DNA of 64,000 nt from Bidens hawaiensis. Lineage: Eukaryota > Streptophyta > Magnoliopsida > Asterales > Asteraceae. The stretch is taken from the NCBI GenBank assembly GCA_021521415.1, contig JAIQDT010001741.1:62001-126000 (forward strand). Direction: 5' to 3'. Under the pieces are notes generated by a model, which saw nothing but the letters and a program-made list of their open reading frames with translations, was not told where the DNA came from and ran no database searches. A program made the position numbers and the translations under genes. Below, in pieces: positions 33,782 through 45,700 of the stretch. Position 1 is the stretch's first letter; the number at the start of each line of letters is the position of its first letter.

Positions 33782-34350
33782 TAGGATAGAGCCCTGTGAT
33801 ACACGGGTGGTTAAAAACAACAAAAAAGTTAAATTTTGTAATATATATGATAACATACATTATAGATTCACATGATATTAATAATGATAAACAAAATTTT
33901 ACAATTTATAAATCTCTAAACTCATTTGAATACAACATTGGCTATTAACTTAATTGTTTAATGATTTTCTGGTATTAATTATAAGTGAATTAACAATATA
34001 TCATTTATAAGTTAAGAAAACCAACACAATAACTACTTAAGTGGAGTTAGTAAGCATCCTTAGTTTAAAACATGAGGTCTTGGGTTCGATACTTGTATCA
34101 CACAATAATTTATTTTTCAAAATTTTACAAAGTGTTATCTTCATATAAAGATGGTTGTATTTGAAGAGAAACCAGGTCATGGGTTATAGCATAACTAAAC
34201 GGGTTCATACTTCATATTGTGTTTAGAAAAAGAGATAATAAAATAGGAAATTGATCACATAACATCTATGTGGCATCCTGTGTGGAAACCCTAAAATGAT
34301 GTCATGTGCAAAAATCATGTTGCTTTAATATATAGTTAGATTAGATTAGA
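33781..34350 (-). mobile_element. Non-autonomous Helitron, 570 bp
   Basis: On the minus strand the 5' end is TCTAATCTAATCTAACTATATATTA (34350) and the 3' end has the hairpin CCCGTGTATCACAGGG followed by CTCTATC and CTAG (33784-33781). The flanks are A (33780) and T (34351). Same pattern as the copies at 3.9-5.5 kb. Confidence 0.75.
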
Positions 34351-35252
34351 TGTTTCTCTTTATATATAGATATGTAAATTCTTAAACGGGGGCCTTTTTT
34401 TTGAAGAGCCAAAACCCTAGCTTTACTTGTTAACTATTGGATCGACCCTGATAATAAACGAAGAACACAAATAATTTAATTAAACAGATGAAAATAATTA
34501 AGTTAAATAAACTAATAATTACAAAATGTTCTAACATAAATTAATAAAGATGAATAACAGATAAGAATAGAAAATTACATATTAAACAAGTTTAGTTAAT
34601 TAGAGTAAAATATAAATGTTTTTTTTAACGACAAATATTACTTCTCAACTACATAAATAATTTTAAACTATTTTTATACTCGTATTTGAACCTAAAAGTC
34701 TGAAACTCTCTTATTCTCTCTATGACATTATACTCCATATAAGGTTGAGGGTTCTTAGAGTCTCAACCTAATTTAGCATACAACAAAATACAAAATCTAA
34801 GGGCTTGTAGCCTACAATTATCAAAGATTCAAAGCTTAGTATTAGGCTTACAAAATTTATGAATTTTCACTCTAAAATAATTAATAAGCAAGTGAAAAGA
34901 AGGTTTAAATGTAGTATATTCAAAGAGAGTAACATGTCACTAAATTGGAAAATTAATAAAATCGGTATACCTACCTATATAGTATTTCAATTTAATTTGA
35001 TTATATACCACAGTTTATAACGGTGTATGTAAAATAAATATTCCTAAATGAACTGACATGGTCATTTATAACTATTTTAAGGGTTATGTAATCTTCAAAA
35101 CTGAACAAATAGTTTGCCATTTGATACATATGTTTTTTTGACGGTTTCCATAAATATATGAATAAAAACCCTATTTCATATGAACACTTTTGCATACTTT
35201 TATAACTCCTTTAAACCTTGGTTTCGCCTCTGAAGAAACAATGATCTAATTG
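34351..35252. other. AT-rich intergenic DNA
   Basis: No gene, RNA or transposon end recognised. Confidence 0.45.
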
Positions 35253-36013
35253 TGTTAGGATCGGATCTGTGTTTCCACCGGGTAAGGATTAAGGAATGAA
35301 TCAAGGTTGAACCAAATCAATTATCAGGCTAAATTCGGACTTATTCCTGCAAAACGAATCACCGTGAGTCTCGTACGGGAAGGACAAGATGAGGGGGGGG
35401 GGGTGGTTGTCTTTCGGTAACCACCCTCTAGCGTAAGCATAAGTACTGATTTTAGGAGATAAGAAGTACAATATATAATGGAGTGATTGTGAATGTCCAC
35501 CTTACGATGATGATGAAGGTATTTATAGTCTGGGGTGGAGGTAATGTGACTGGTGAAGTTGTCGCTATCCAGAAGATCCTTCCTCTACCTGAATGGACGC
35601 GTGTCACGCTCTGATAGGAGGCAACAACTGGCCATGTGCATGGTTGCTACCAGGTCTCCAGTTGTCTCTTTCTCATTGGCCGCATCGCCTCGTGTTCTCC
35701 GTGAGGGAGGTAAACGTCACTGTCAGGGAATATTTTGACAATCTTCTAGAAGGATGTTGTGACAACTATTTTTCCCTCATAAGTGTGAACTTCTGTTGTT
35801 TCTTTCTTGTGCGCGAGGGGGGGGGGGGGTTGTGGTCCGCGGATGTCTCCCGCGGGTATTATGGACAACTTATTCAAGCTTGACTTTTATAAGTGTGGGC
35901 CGCGGGTATTATGAGTGATGCGTGGTCACTATGGACCACGGGTGCTATTGATGGCCGTGTATATCTTTACTTGGTTTTTGGATCATTCTACTACCCTATC
36001 TCTATAAGTCCCC
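35253..36013 (+). repeat. LTR-like sequence X, copy 1
   Basis: It begins TGTTAGGATCGGATCT and is similar over about 760 bp to 53574-54303. Both copies have GTGATTGT...CACCTT, CTGATAGGAGG and GGCCGCATCGCCTCGTG. The right boundary is not clear. It may be the 5' LTR of the PF04195-type element whose gag-like frame starts at 38393. Confidence 0.58.
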
Positions 36014-36254
36014 CCGGTCCATTGTTTCTTTCACGACATATATTTTTTGCAGATGGAAATTTGGACTTAATATTTTCTCTTTTCGGTGTGACTATATCAG
36101 GCCTTTTCCTTGTGCATACTATTTTTATTATAATTGAACTTAGAGGTTTATGATAAGTTTTTAGGATTAGGATGTGACAGGCCTGCTCTGAAATGTGTCA
36201 GGTGTCTATTTCGAGGCGTCTGTAGGTGTTTTGACGGCTGATTTGAAATCTGTT

Positions 36255-38141
36255 TGTAACACCGTGAAAATACCCCATCTAATTTTGGGCTAAAAGTGTC
36301 AAATTTGAAAGTTAAAGGACTAAAACTGAAATTTTGAATTCTGAGACTCATCGCGCTACGCGATGGTGTGCTGGTAGCACCATTGCGCTATGCGACAGAG
36401 TGTTTAGCAAATCAAGAAAATGGGGGGGGGGGGGGGGCCGCGCTACGCGACGGCCAACCCAACTGGTCCATCGCGCTGCGGGATGACCGGGTTAAGTAAC
36501 CCAAGACACATGTCCAACCACGTGTCAACACGTGGCACAACCTGATTAATTGCGGTGTCGCGCTACGCGATGGTCTGCAAAACTCAAGTATAAAAGGGCA
36601 GCTACGGGTTCAAACCATTTCATCGCATTTTCACCTTCATTCTCACATATTTAACCTAGGGAAATGTGCCAAGGTTTTCCGACGTTCCGAGGGCTTGATT
36701 TCATGAAGAAACGAGGCGCCGAGATGCTGTAAACGACCTGTTGTGATGTTAAACGAAGCATGAGCTGATACGCTACTGATTTTCTTAACTCTTAGTTCCG
36801 ACTAGCTGTATAAGGTAGGATCATGTCTAAGTTTCTTTGTTATATAGTTATTAGAATCTAGTTAAGCATATAGTCGTTAAACTGTAAATTTTTCTTAAAT
36901 AATGTTTTACAAAGCAATGATATTGCTTCGACGTGAAATAATATTATCAAAACTATATTTTGAGGGGCACGTTTGTAACTGGAAGGGGGATATCATTAGT
37001 AGTCTCTTCTTGCCTAAGGTAATTAATTCGTACACATCCAATCAACCGTGGGACCCGTTTACTTAGCTGGAGAAGATTGCCAACGTGATTGACTCTATTT
37101 GGCCAAAGCGTACTATACAAAACGTCATACCTAAATACAAAGTATTTTCATAAACGACTATAACTATACTAAGGTTAGGTCAGGCCTAAGAGTCTACTGA
37201 TCAGACTTCGAGCCTGCTGAACTGAATCACACTTCAAGTCTGTTGATCAGACCTCGAGTCTGCTGAATGGAAAACAGACTTAAAGTCTGCTGATTAATCA
37301 AGAGACACCATCAAGGTGCTGATACATAGCTATTACAAATATAGGTTAATAGCATACTGAGGAAAGTATCACCGAACTGACAACATAAGGTGAACACGTT
37401 AACCTTTTATGGTCTGAACTGATTTTACTCTTGTAATAGATAGGTTGTTTATTGCAAAGAGTCTGATAAATGTTTACATGAGATTATTTCTCTAAAATCG
37501 TTACAATACAAAATAGATAATAAAAAGTAACTCAGACCGAATACACATGTGTCTGGATCCATACATAACTGATAATTGGCATACCAAACCAAGTCAATCA
37601 TAACCAGTTCTCCAATAGGGTCACATAGCCTAGGGGAAAGTTATCTCCGAACAGGGGCTATGTACTCGGGGAACCTTTGAATTGTGTGTAGGGAAGTGGT
37701 ACAAATCCTGGGAATGACAGGCATTCCTGCTGAGACTATGAAACAGAAAACTATGATTGTATTTAACGACTGTTATAAACTGTTTTATCGAGTCAACGTT
37801 TCACCAGCATATAGCTGACGTGTTCTTCCAACCCATGCAGGTAACTAAGGCTGATATTCGATATACGAGGATTGGAGTCATAATGTTAGAAGATCGCTCG
37901 AGATGGATCTCCTTTTGAAATATATAAAATCCTTGTAATATTATTATAACCCTGTTTTGTAAACCGAAACTTGGGTATTTAATATATAAAATCCTTGCAA
38001 AGAGTCTGATAAGTATTTTGCAATGTAAATTAATATTTTAATATATAAGACTTCGGCTAAGATAAACCCGCTACTCTGATATATTTACAAAATAGGTACC
38101 AACCGGGTAGTCGCACCCAGGCCCTGGACCGGGGTGTGACA
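36255..38141 (+). mobile_element. Solo LTR with CGCG palindromes
   Basis: TGTAACACCGTG... to ...GACCGGGGTGTGACA, 1887 bp. Flanks are CTGTT (36250-36254) and TTGTT (38142-38146), a 5-bp duplication with one change. TATAAAAG at 36589-36596 suits a plus-strand promoter. Between 36351 and 36570 the palindrome TCGCGCTACGCGA or a near copy occurs four times. A 16-G run lies at 36422-36437. Confidence 0.8.
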
Positions 38142-38252
38142 TTGTTCCTCTCCTTTGTTCGTTTTTACCGCTTAACGTGTCTACCATCTATTGGATTATT
38201 GCTTTCTCTCTGTCTCTTATGTTTTTTTTCTCATTGCATTAACTGCGATGAG

Positions 38253-38260
38253 TATAAATA
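38253..38260 (+). promoter_or_regulatory. TATA box of element X
   Basis: TATAAATA followed by GGC, 133 bp before the gag-like ATG at 38393, in a pyrimidine-rich leader. Confidence 0.55.
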
Positions 38261-38753
38261 GGCAAGTCCGTTCTTTCCTTTTGTACGCTTTTATGATTTT
38301 TCTTCTCTGGCCATTCTTCTGTCTTTGATCCTTCGTCGTCGATTCGATTTTTCATCATAGCTCGCTGTAACGAATTTCTTTCTGACTTCCTTATGGCCGG
38401 TGGTGAAAGGAAAACCCTTCCCTCCACTATAGACCTTATTCTCGTAAATTGGAAAGAGAAATATTTTCTAGACGTCGTGAATTGCTATGGCTTAGCCCCG
38501 GAATGGGAGCGAACTCCCAATCGCCAGTTCCACTACTGATAAGCCTCGGAAGGAGAAGATGGATTTATACGGCGAGTTCTTTTACTACCGGCAATTTCTG
38601 TCTTCATATTACCAAGTTTTTGGGGAACCTTCTAACGGTGAACGAGATACATAATCCTAGATGCACCTTTTTGGTTTGAAGAGGATCCACCATTTTGAGT
38701 TTTGCTGCAGATCTCAGGATATTGTCCCGACGGTTGATAAGTTTTTCGCCAAT

Positions 38754-41296
38754 TGTAACACCCCGGTTAAAGCGGAAATGCCCGAGTGTGACGTACAGAT
38801 TGTTCAAAACACATGTGACACAATTAGGTGATAATATTATCATTAATTCATTTAAACATCATATACACAAGTTGTAAAAAACGAATACAAGTAAATATAA
38901 ATATGACTAAACATTTTGTCAATTTGATTGAATATCCTAAGTTTAGTGTCCTCCAAGGATCATACTTTAATGCTTATACCTGTAGCATATGCATAAAATA
39001 ATGTCAACTATAGGAATAGTTGGTGAGTTCACACAGCTTGATATAATACATAAAAATCATACAATTCCATGAAACTTGTGAAATACGCAAATAAGGGTTC
39101 TTTACACTAGATACACTAGACCTGATTGTAAAGAACAAACGAATGTCCTTTCCAGTTGGTACGTAACCAATGTACTCGGATATGAGGTCCCTTTCCACTC
39201 GATATAATGGACCTGAGTGTAAAGGGGGGCGTATGATCATACTTATTGAGGCAACCACTTGAAATCAACACACGTAACAAATAAGTAAGTAAACACACAA
39301 GTCCATGTAGTGAATTATAGTTTGTAAGAAAAATCGTAAATACTTGAAGTTTGTAGGATACATATGCTACCCTCAAAAGTAATAAAAACGTTAAAAAGGG
39401 GGTGTGAGAAGCTCACATCGAAATCGAAAATTAACTTGAAATAAAAAGCGAAAGCACGTTTAACGAAATCGAAGCAACAGAACTTTACGAACTATAAATA
39501 AAACAAAACGAAAGCTAACCATCGGAATTATAAAAGTTAGTTTAATAACTTAGTTAAATGGATTTTGTATTATTTCATTGTTATCTTAAAGCATTTGGTA
39601 TTACAATACTAATTTTAAGCTTTACTAAATTTAAACGATTTCATTATTATTAACACTAATACGGTAATAATATTTGTTGAACGTGGATTTTTTTAATGGT
39701 AAATTTATCTCAAGGATATTTATGTTAAAGAATTAAAGTTAAAGAATTTAAACACTAATGTATTATAAAGCTAGATTTAACGGTTTGACGAATTAATTTA
39801 AAGTAACGGGGTTATAAATTTTTACGGTTTAACGAAATATGTTATTTCAACAAATAATTTATTATTAATATGAGGACTATAACGTTTATAGAACATTGAT
39901 TTTAATCGGGAATTTCATCTTGAAAATGGTTACGTTATAAAGTTAACGAAATGAACAACTAATATAGTTTTAACGGGGTTTTACGAATTTTAACAAATAT
40001 GAAAAGTTGGGTTTTAGAACGGAAAAAGATGAAGTTTAATTTATAATCAATTTTATTTAGTTTAAAATAATTACATTTAATTTATAAATATTTTTAATTA
40101 TTTAATTTTGTTTTAAAAAAATAATACTAATAATAATGGAGATATGAAATAGGAAAATAAACCAAAATAAAACGGGACAGGCCCGGTTCAAACCCGGGTC
40201 TCCCGTTCCACACATACACGAACAACTAACTGGGGCCAACTTGATAATTGATTATAAGATCAAACAATTTATATTTATACTATATTAGTTGTTCACCTCT
40301 TTCAAATAAACCCTAGAGTTTCAATATGATAATGCATAACTTAATTACCTGCAATAGTCATTGATTGAAGATGAACGAGGTAGACTGGAGTAATAAACTT
40401 GGACGAACAATCAGCGGTTATTGGGAGTATGTTTGATTGATTTGGGTGTTGGTATGAGTTAAGATGTTGACTAGAAGTCTATTTATAGTAGCAATTGAAA
40501 CAATTGATGTTTAATGATCGTTGTTTGAGTTTTAATATTTGGGCCAGCCATTTAGGATTTAATTACACGATGATTACAGGTGATTACACGTTATGGAAGA
40601 TGTATATGGGTTAGCGATTATTTTCTAATGTCGTTACATAAATTAACTGGGTTGAAAATGCGTGTTTAAGGAGAAGTTTTAAGTCGCCGGAAACCGCCGC
40701 CGGTCGCCAGAGTTGCTGGCAGGGAAAGCGTCGAAGGGGAAGGGTGGGGGTGGTTTGGGATTTTGATATTTTATATTATAATTTAAATACATTACATCTT
40801 CAGCCCTTCAAGTCTTAATTTTGTTAGAATAAAGGATTTGAAATATAATTACGTTTCAAACCCTAAACTTTGATATTGTATAAGATCAAAAAAATAAATA
40901 TAATTTAAGAATTTGATTCCGAACTTTGAGATGTGTTAATAAACGTAATGAGATGTCATAATTTGAATATTAACGTATTATTGCGACTCGTTTAAATAGA
41001 AACTTTAAATCCCATAGATTCGTTATTTGAATAAAATGAACAAGAAACGAACGAACGATATACGTAAGCCCACGTGTATGTTATAATAACAATGTATGTT
41101 AAACACGAATACAATGAAACGACGAAACAACTCATTTTAACAAATACAAACCCGGATTCAAATAACATTTAATGAAAGTCATATAGATACACGAAACGTA
41201 ATTTAGGAATATATATTTATACATATATATTTATTAACAATACCGAAAATTTAAAATAGGTCGGGTTTTCATGTTTGAAAAGTAACAAATGTTACA
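38754..41296 (-). mobile_element. Solo LTR inside the gag-like gene X
   Basis: TGTAACACCCCGGTTAAAGC to ...AAATGTTACA, 2543 bp, with perfect CCAAT flanks (38749-38753 and 41297-41301). The CCCCGG..AAGCGGAAATG end is the 3' end in related LTRs, so it reads on the minus strand. It contains the inverted B-box CCCGGTTCAAACCCGGG at 40182-40198. Confidence 0.92.
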
Positions 41297-42241
41297 CCAA
41301 TATCCATATTACGCGAAGGTGGATGAATGCAAGTGTTGTATATATGTATGTATGTATGCATGCATATTATTGTTATTCTTTATGTATGTATGTATGCATA
41401 TTATTGTTATTCTTTAACAACTGCTTGTTTGCCCTTTCAGTGGAAGGAATTGTTTTTACACTCTTTTAGACAACGTTCTTGGTTAGATGAATCGCCACCC
41501 ACGTGACCCGACAACACTCCCAATTTTGGATAAGATACGTGATAATTTTTATTCCCTGACGCTGTTCGTTCTGAGCCTGTTGTTACCAAAACTTTCTTTA
41601 CTACAGGTGAGTATGTCTTAAATCCTCGTCCTCTTATTGCCCTTGATTCCGATGGGACGATTGTACTTCTCTCATCTAGGGAGGATTCATCGTCCCTTGA
41701 TGAAGAATATTCTACCACCGATTTCGCGGGTGTACTGCGTGCGATTATAGATATAACCCAAAGAGAAAGCACCGGTCTGACCCAAGCGGCGGGGTGGCCA
41801 AGAAAGGGGCTTCTAGCAGTGAGGAACAGACCACGAGTGATGTCCTCGATGCTGAGGCTCCTGTGACAAAAGAGATCGGCCGCCAGGAAGGCTCGAAGAA
41901 AATGCCGGTTCATCCGAAGCCAAAGAAAGTTCGGTGATTGGATCCTTAATTTCACGGCCAAGACCTCCCATGGTATAAGTTATTTTTTCTATCTTTTTTA
42001 TATTTCTAAATAGCTTATCATGTTTCAAAACCTATGTATCTAGTAGGTCTGACGAAGATGACGGTGAAATCAGTTTCTATTCATGAGCCTTCCTCCCTAT
42101 CTAGAGTGACACAACAGACTTCCTCTCCTACTGGCGGGAAAGGAAAGTCCATTGAATAGGGCCCTGTGGTGTGAGATGAGGATGCATCCCGACTTGATCC
42201 ATTAGCTCAAGATGAACAAGCTCCTCATTCTTCTTCGTTAC

Positions 42242-42773
42242 TGTAAGGGCACGGATTTGGTGTCCGCAGCTGTTCGAATAGGCTAGGGGTAGTTTAGTCT
42301 TTACACATAATGTATAAAGGCTCATTCGCTAAGAATGTTTAGCAAATGAGGCCTCATTCGTATAAGACTAGGCTATTCGTTAATGTAGGAGCCCATTCGT
42401 TACTACAGTGTAACAAATGGAGGCTGATTCGTTAAGTTATACCCATTCGCTAAGGGTGTTTAGGGAATGGGGCTATGGAAAGACCTTATTCGTTAACCTT
42501 GTTAACGAATGAGAGGTCTCATTCGTTACTACAGTACTAGCGAATGAGATCAGCCTATAAATAGGCCTTCCATAGTGAAATGCATAAGAGAGATCTGTGC
42601 CATATTTATGTTTATGTACCGTTACCATGCCGGATTCTCTCTAGACCTCCATTAACGTATCTTCATGTAACGTATTGATCATCAATAAAGTATTTGTTTA
42701 ACGTATCAACACGAATAACGTATCGATTGCGACTAGATTCCTGGCTCGTAAACGTTCTTATAACGTTTCTACA
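42242..42773 (+). mobile_element. Short solo LTR with ATTCG palindrome array
   Basis: TGTAAGGGCACGG... to ...AACGTTTCTACA, 532 bp, with perfect GTTAC flanks (42237-42241 and 42774-42778). CCTATAAATAGGCC near 42553 is a TATA box on the plus strand. Upstream of it (42317-42551) CATTCGTTA- and TAACGAATG-type words alternate. Confidence 0.9.
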
Positions 42774-42785
42774 GTTACCACCGGC

Positions 42786-42803
42786 GGGGGGGGGGGGGGG
42801 GGG
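42786..42803. repeat. 18-G homopolymer
   Basis: An uninterrupted G run just after the GTTAC duplication, within gag-like gene X. Confidence 0.9.
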
Positions 42804-44159
42804 TTCCTCCCATATGTTTGATCAGCAACCTCCCACTTCTCCGTTTTTCATGGAGGAGATGGGTCATCCAAGATTTTGAGACTGGTTACTATGGGCACCC
42901 CAATTAACAAGAGGACCATTTGATCCACCGCCCTAGATGGACATTACTCCAAGGATCTCGGTTCTCCTATGTGAATGTTTGTCATGAATTTCTGAGCCAA
43001 GGTCTCCCTCCAGCAGAACGTGCACATCAACGCGGGTGTCCCCGATTCGAGGTTGCTAACGGTTTAATTATAATCTTTCCAACGTTGTTTCTTCGGGTCA
43101 GGAGATATATCGGGGGTGGATGTTTATGGGGGAGGAATGGGGAAAGGCTGAAAATGCCTTGAAGGACATGGAGGGGAGAGAGATAAATATCGTTTGGAAG
43201 CAAACACTGCTTAATGGTAACTGAAAGATGCTGAGAAAGCTCTTGAAGAGGAAAGGGAGAGGCAGGCAGCAGCTGCTAAAGCTTAGGAATCCGCATGCAG
43301 GCAACAAAATGTTACTTTGGAGGCTGCACGAGAACTAGTGTAAAATTTTGGGTTATATTTTTCTGAGTATATTTTTTATCATGCCCTAACCATCTTTATA
43401 CTCGGTTATTTCATTAATAAAATCCAAAGTTTCTTTAGTTTTTCTAATTTAGTATGATTTATTTATTAATTTTCTTATTAATTGTTAATAACTATTAGGA
43501 ATGAGCAAAAACAACTCCCTTAACTAACTTTAATCCCATTGTTCACCCACAACTAAAGACCAAGAACCACATTGCAATCTAATTAAAATTTCTTCCCTCC
43601 AAACGTTACAATCACCTCCATCCGCGGATACACCCCCATTTCTTGATTCGTAATTAACGAACCTAAATCACGAAATTGATTGTACTAAATCAATTTTCAA
43701 TCAAAACCGCGTTCATTGACACACTAATCATGGAAAATAATAACCATTTTACAGTTGGTTTTGATTTACCAAATTGTGGCTGTAATTCGATCCTAAAGCA
43801 CTATAAATACACGATGAAAACACAATTAAACTCGTACACACAATCCTCACATCATCCCGCTTATAAACCCTAACCTAATTATAGTATACTAAGCCGTCAA
43901 TACCTGTTCTATATTCGAGTTCGGTTGGAAACCCTAGTTTGTCAACCGCAATCAATTCAATAGCATTCAAGGTAAAATGGTTGTGCATTTAACTCATTTC
44001 TAATCAAACAACAATAACCCTAAACTTATTTTTATCAACATCAATCAGTTAAGTAGATTGATAATCTAGGGTCATTGTTGGGCTTTTGGGATGATTACAG
44101 ATCTGCATATGTATTATAAGAAATACTCTTCTTTATAAGTTGAAGCACCAGCCATCAGG

Positions 44160-44222
44160 CTGGTGCATAAAAGTTTAACAATTTGAATGGTCTAGGGTGG
44201 GGGTTCGAACCCCCTGGACCTG
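44160..44222 (+). other. tRNA-like B-box module in the element Z LTR
   Basis: GGGGGTTCGAACCCCC (44199-44214) is a palindromic B-box. About 40 nt upstream is GGCTGGTGCATAAAAG, a poor A-box. No cloverleaf closes. Confidence 0.5.
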
Positions 44223-44388
44223 TTTTCTTTTATTTTATTTATTAAGAGCTTTTAAACCAATTTTTTTGTCGTATATGGTGTATATATCACTAAATAAACC
44301 TTTTAATAAAAATTTTATATCCAATAAACTTTATTTTGTCAAAACGGACCCTAAGCTATTATTTTTCGGACCTTTAAACTTTTTCCCG

Positions 44389-44395
<7 letters not shown>

Positions 44396-44455
<60 letters not shown>
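44396..44455. repeat. (AT)n microsatellite
   Basis: About 28 AT units in LTR Z. Confidence 0.95.
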
Positions 44456-45655
44456 TATATTAAAGTGAACCGAACTAATAACCTATTAATGTCTGAAGTA
44501 AATTGCGCTTAACTTTCCTATTAGTACATATGTTAATATATATTATTATAAAGATTAATAATATTATTATATATAATAGTTAATTATTTGTCAATAATTA
44601 ATATGGCATAATTAGAAAATAATTATATTAATTGTGCATGGAGTTTTCTTATCATTAAATATAATTCATGTGTAAATCAAACATAATAATAATAACAATG
44701 ATAATATTAAATAATAAAAAATAACAATATAATAATGACACCAAACCCTAAAGGACTACAAATCATTAAACCAAGTATAAACAACAATATTAATAAAATT
44801 CTAATAACAAACTTTTACTTAGATCCCAACCAAATCTCAATACCGTTATAAGTCTTGTTAATTTACTGCTTTAACTAATTTATATTATTGTAACAACTAA
44901 GAATTTTTGTCGATGCATCCCGAGGAGTTTGATCGTTTTCTACCCTAACTTTATCATCATCTCATCCTCATTAATCCACCTATTAAGGTAAATAATTCAC
45001 ATCCCCCTTTCTACCGTTTTACATTTTGGGGGCGCTAAGCGTTCACAACTCAATTATTTTATTGCACACTACAATTCCGTTATTTGCGTTTATACAATAT
45101 TTCTCAATTAGTTATACGTGCGAATGTGACTATGTGTTTGATTTTGAGTTATGGTTGTTGGTATCTCATTCTCATTCTCATTCTCATCTTCCTTCGTATG
45201 ATAACATGCCGTCGGAGTAGCTCGTTATCTATGTGATTCGAGTGAAAAGACATTTTTTATATTATTGTTATGCTAGTTGTAGTAGTTCATATCTAATGCA
45301 AGGAATTTCCTTTTCAATATTATATATATATTCAAAAAGCGTGATTACGTGCTCAACTTTATGTTGACAAACTATAATTTTCACGCATGATGCAGGTAGC
45401 TTTTTGGGATGTAGAAAGAAGCTAAATAATAATTTGGACCTGAGGATTCATGATGAATAATTATGACCTTTTGTTTTTAATTATTTTATGTTGAAATGTT
45501 TATTTCTTTTGAGACAATGGTTTGCTTTGCATACTTGATATATGGAATGAATAATTTAGATATTGGTACGTGTATTTTACTTTAGTGTCTCTTGAGCTAT
45601 GATACAATTATGCCGCATCTCGACATATTCTGCCGTAGGTTGGGGTGTTACAGAT

Positions 45656-45667
45656 TGGTATCAGAGC
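45656..45667 (+). promoter_or_regulatory. Primer-binding site of element Z
   Basis: TGGTATCAGAGC after the LTR end. The next bases resemble the start of element 1 (GCCGAAGGCTATAAGA against GCCGAAAGTTATAAGA). Element Z is cut at 45700 by another LTR. Confidence 0.9.
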
Positions 45668-45700
45668 CGAAGGCTATAAGATAGATGGTTAAACATAACG

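Larger units (their letters stand above)
38393..43340 (+). pseudogene. PF04195-type gag-like gene of element X, broken
   Basis: The frame opens MAGGERKTLPSTIDLILVNW and then drifts through frameshifts. After a solo LTR (38754-41296) it goes on with a segment containing EEYSTTDFAGVLRA (about 41690-41740). A Lys/Ser/Glu-rich segment ends KPKKVR near 41936. After a second solo LTR (42242-42773) come more pieces with a charged, coiled-coil-like end (KALEEERERQAAAAK at about 43235-43285). This order is what I know from the plant 'putative gypsy-type transposon' gag-like proteins. AATAAAA at 43419 may be its poly(A) signal. The assignment rests on a parallel with the better-preserved copy at 60.4-63.7 kb. 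Confidence 0.6.
43483..45652 (+). repeat. 5' LTR of element Z (left end uncertain)
   Basis: It ends ...GTAGGTTGGGGTGTTACA at 45652, followed by GA and a tRNA-Met primer site. The tRNA-like module at 44199 lies about as far from the LTR end as the matching module in the element 1 LTR. By that comparison the start should be near 43.3-43.6 kb; TGTTAATAACT at 43483 is a candidate. TGTAACAACT at 44889 is the alternative start. Confidence 0.45.

Noticed and set aside
41437..41961. 174-codon minus-strand frame
   Set aside because: The plus strand of the same stretch carries gag-like text (Lys/Ser/Glu-rich ending KPKKVR), so the minus frame is a shadow.
44197..44463. Frame with a long Ile-Tyr repeat, and similar frames at 29181, 30028, 30037 and 33510
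   Set aside because: These only translate (AT)n microsatellites; no codon bias or homologous domain.
44889..45652. A 764-bp LTR for element Z starting TGTAACAACT
   Set aside because: Possible, but the tRNA-like module at 44199 matches the place of the module inside the element 1 LTR, so the Z LTR more likely begins upstream.
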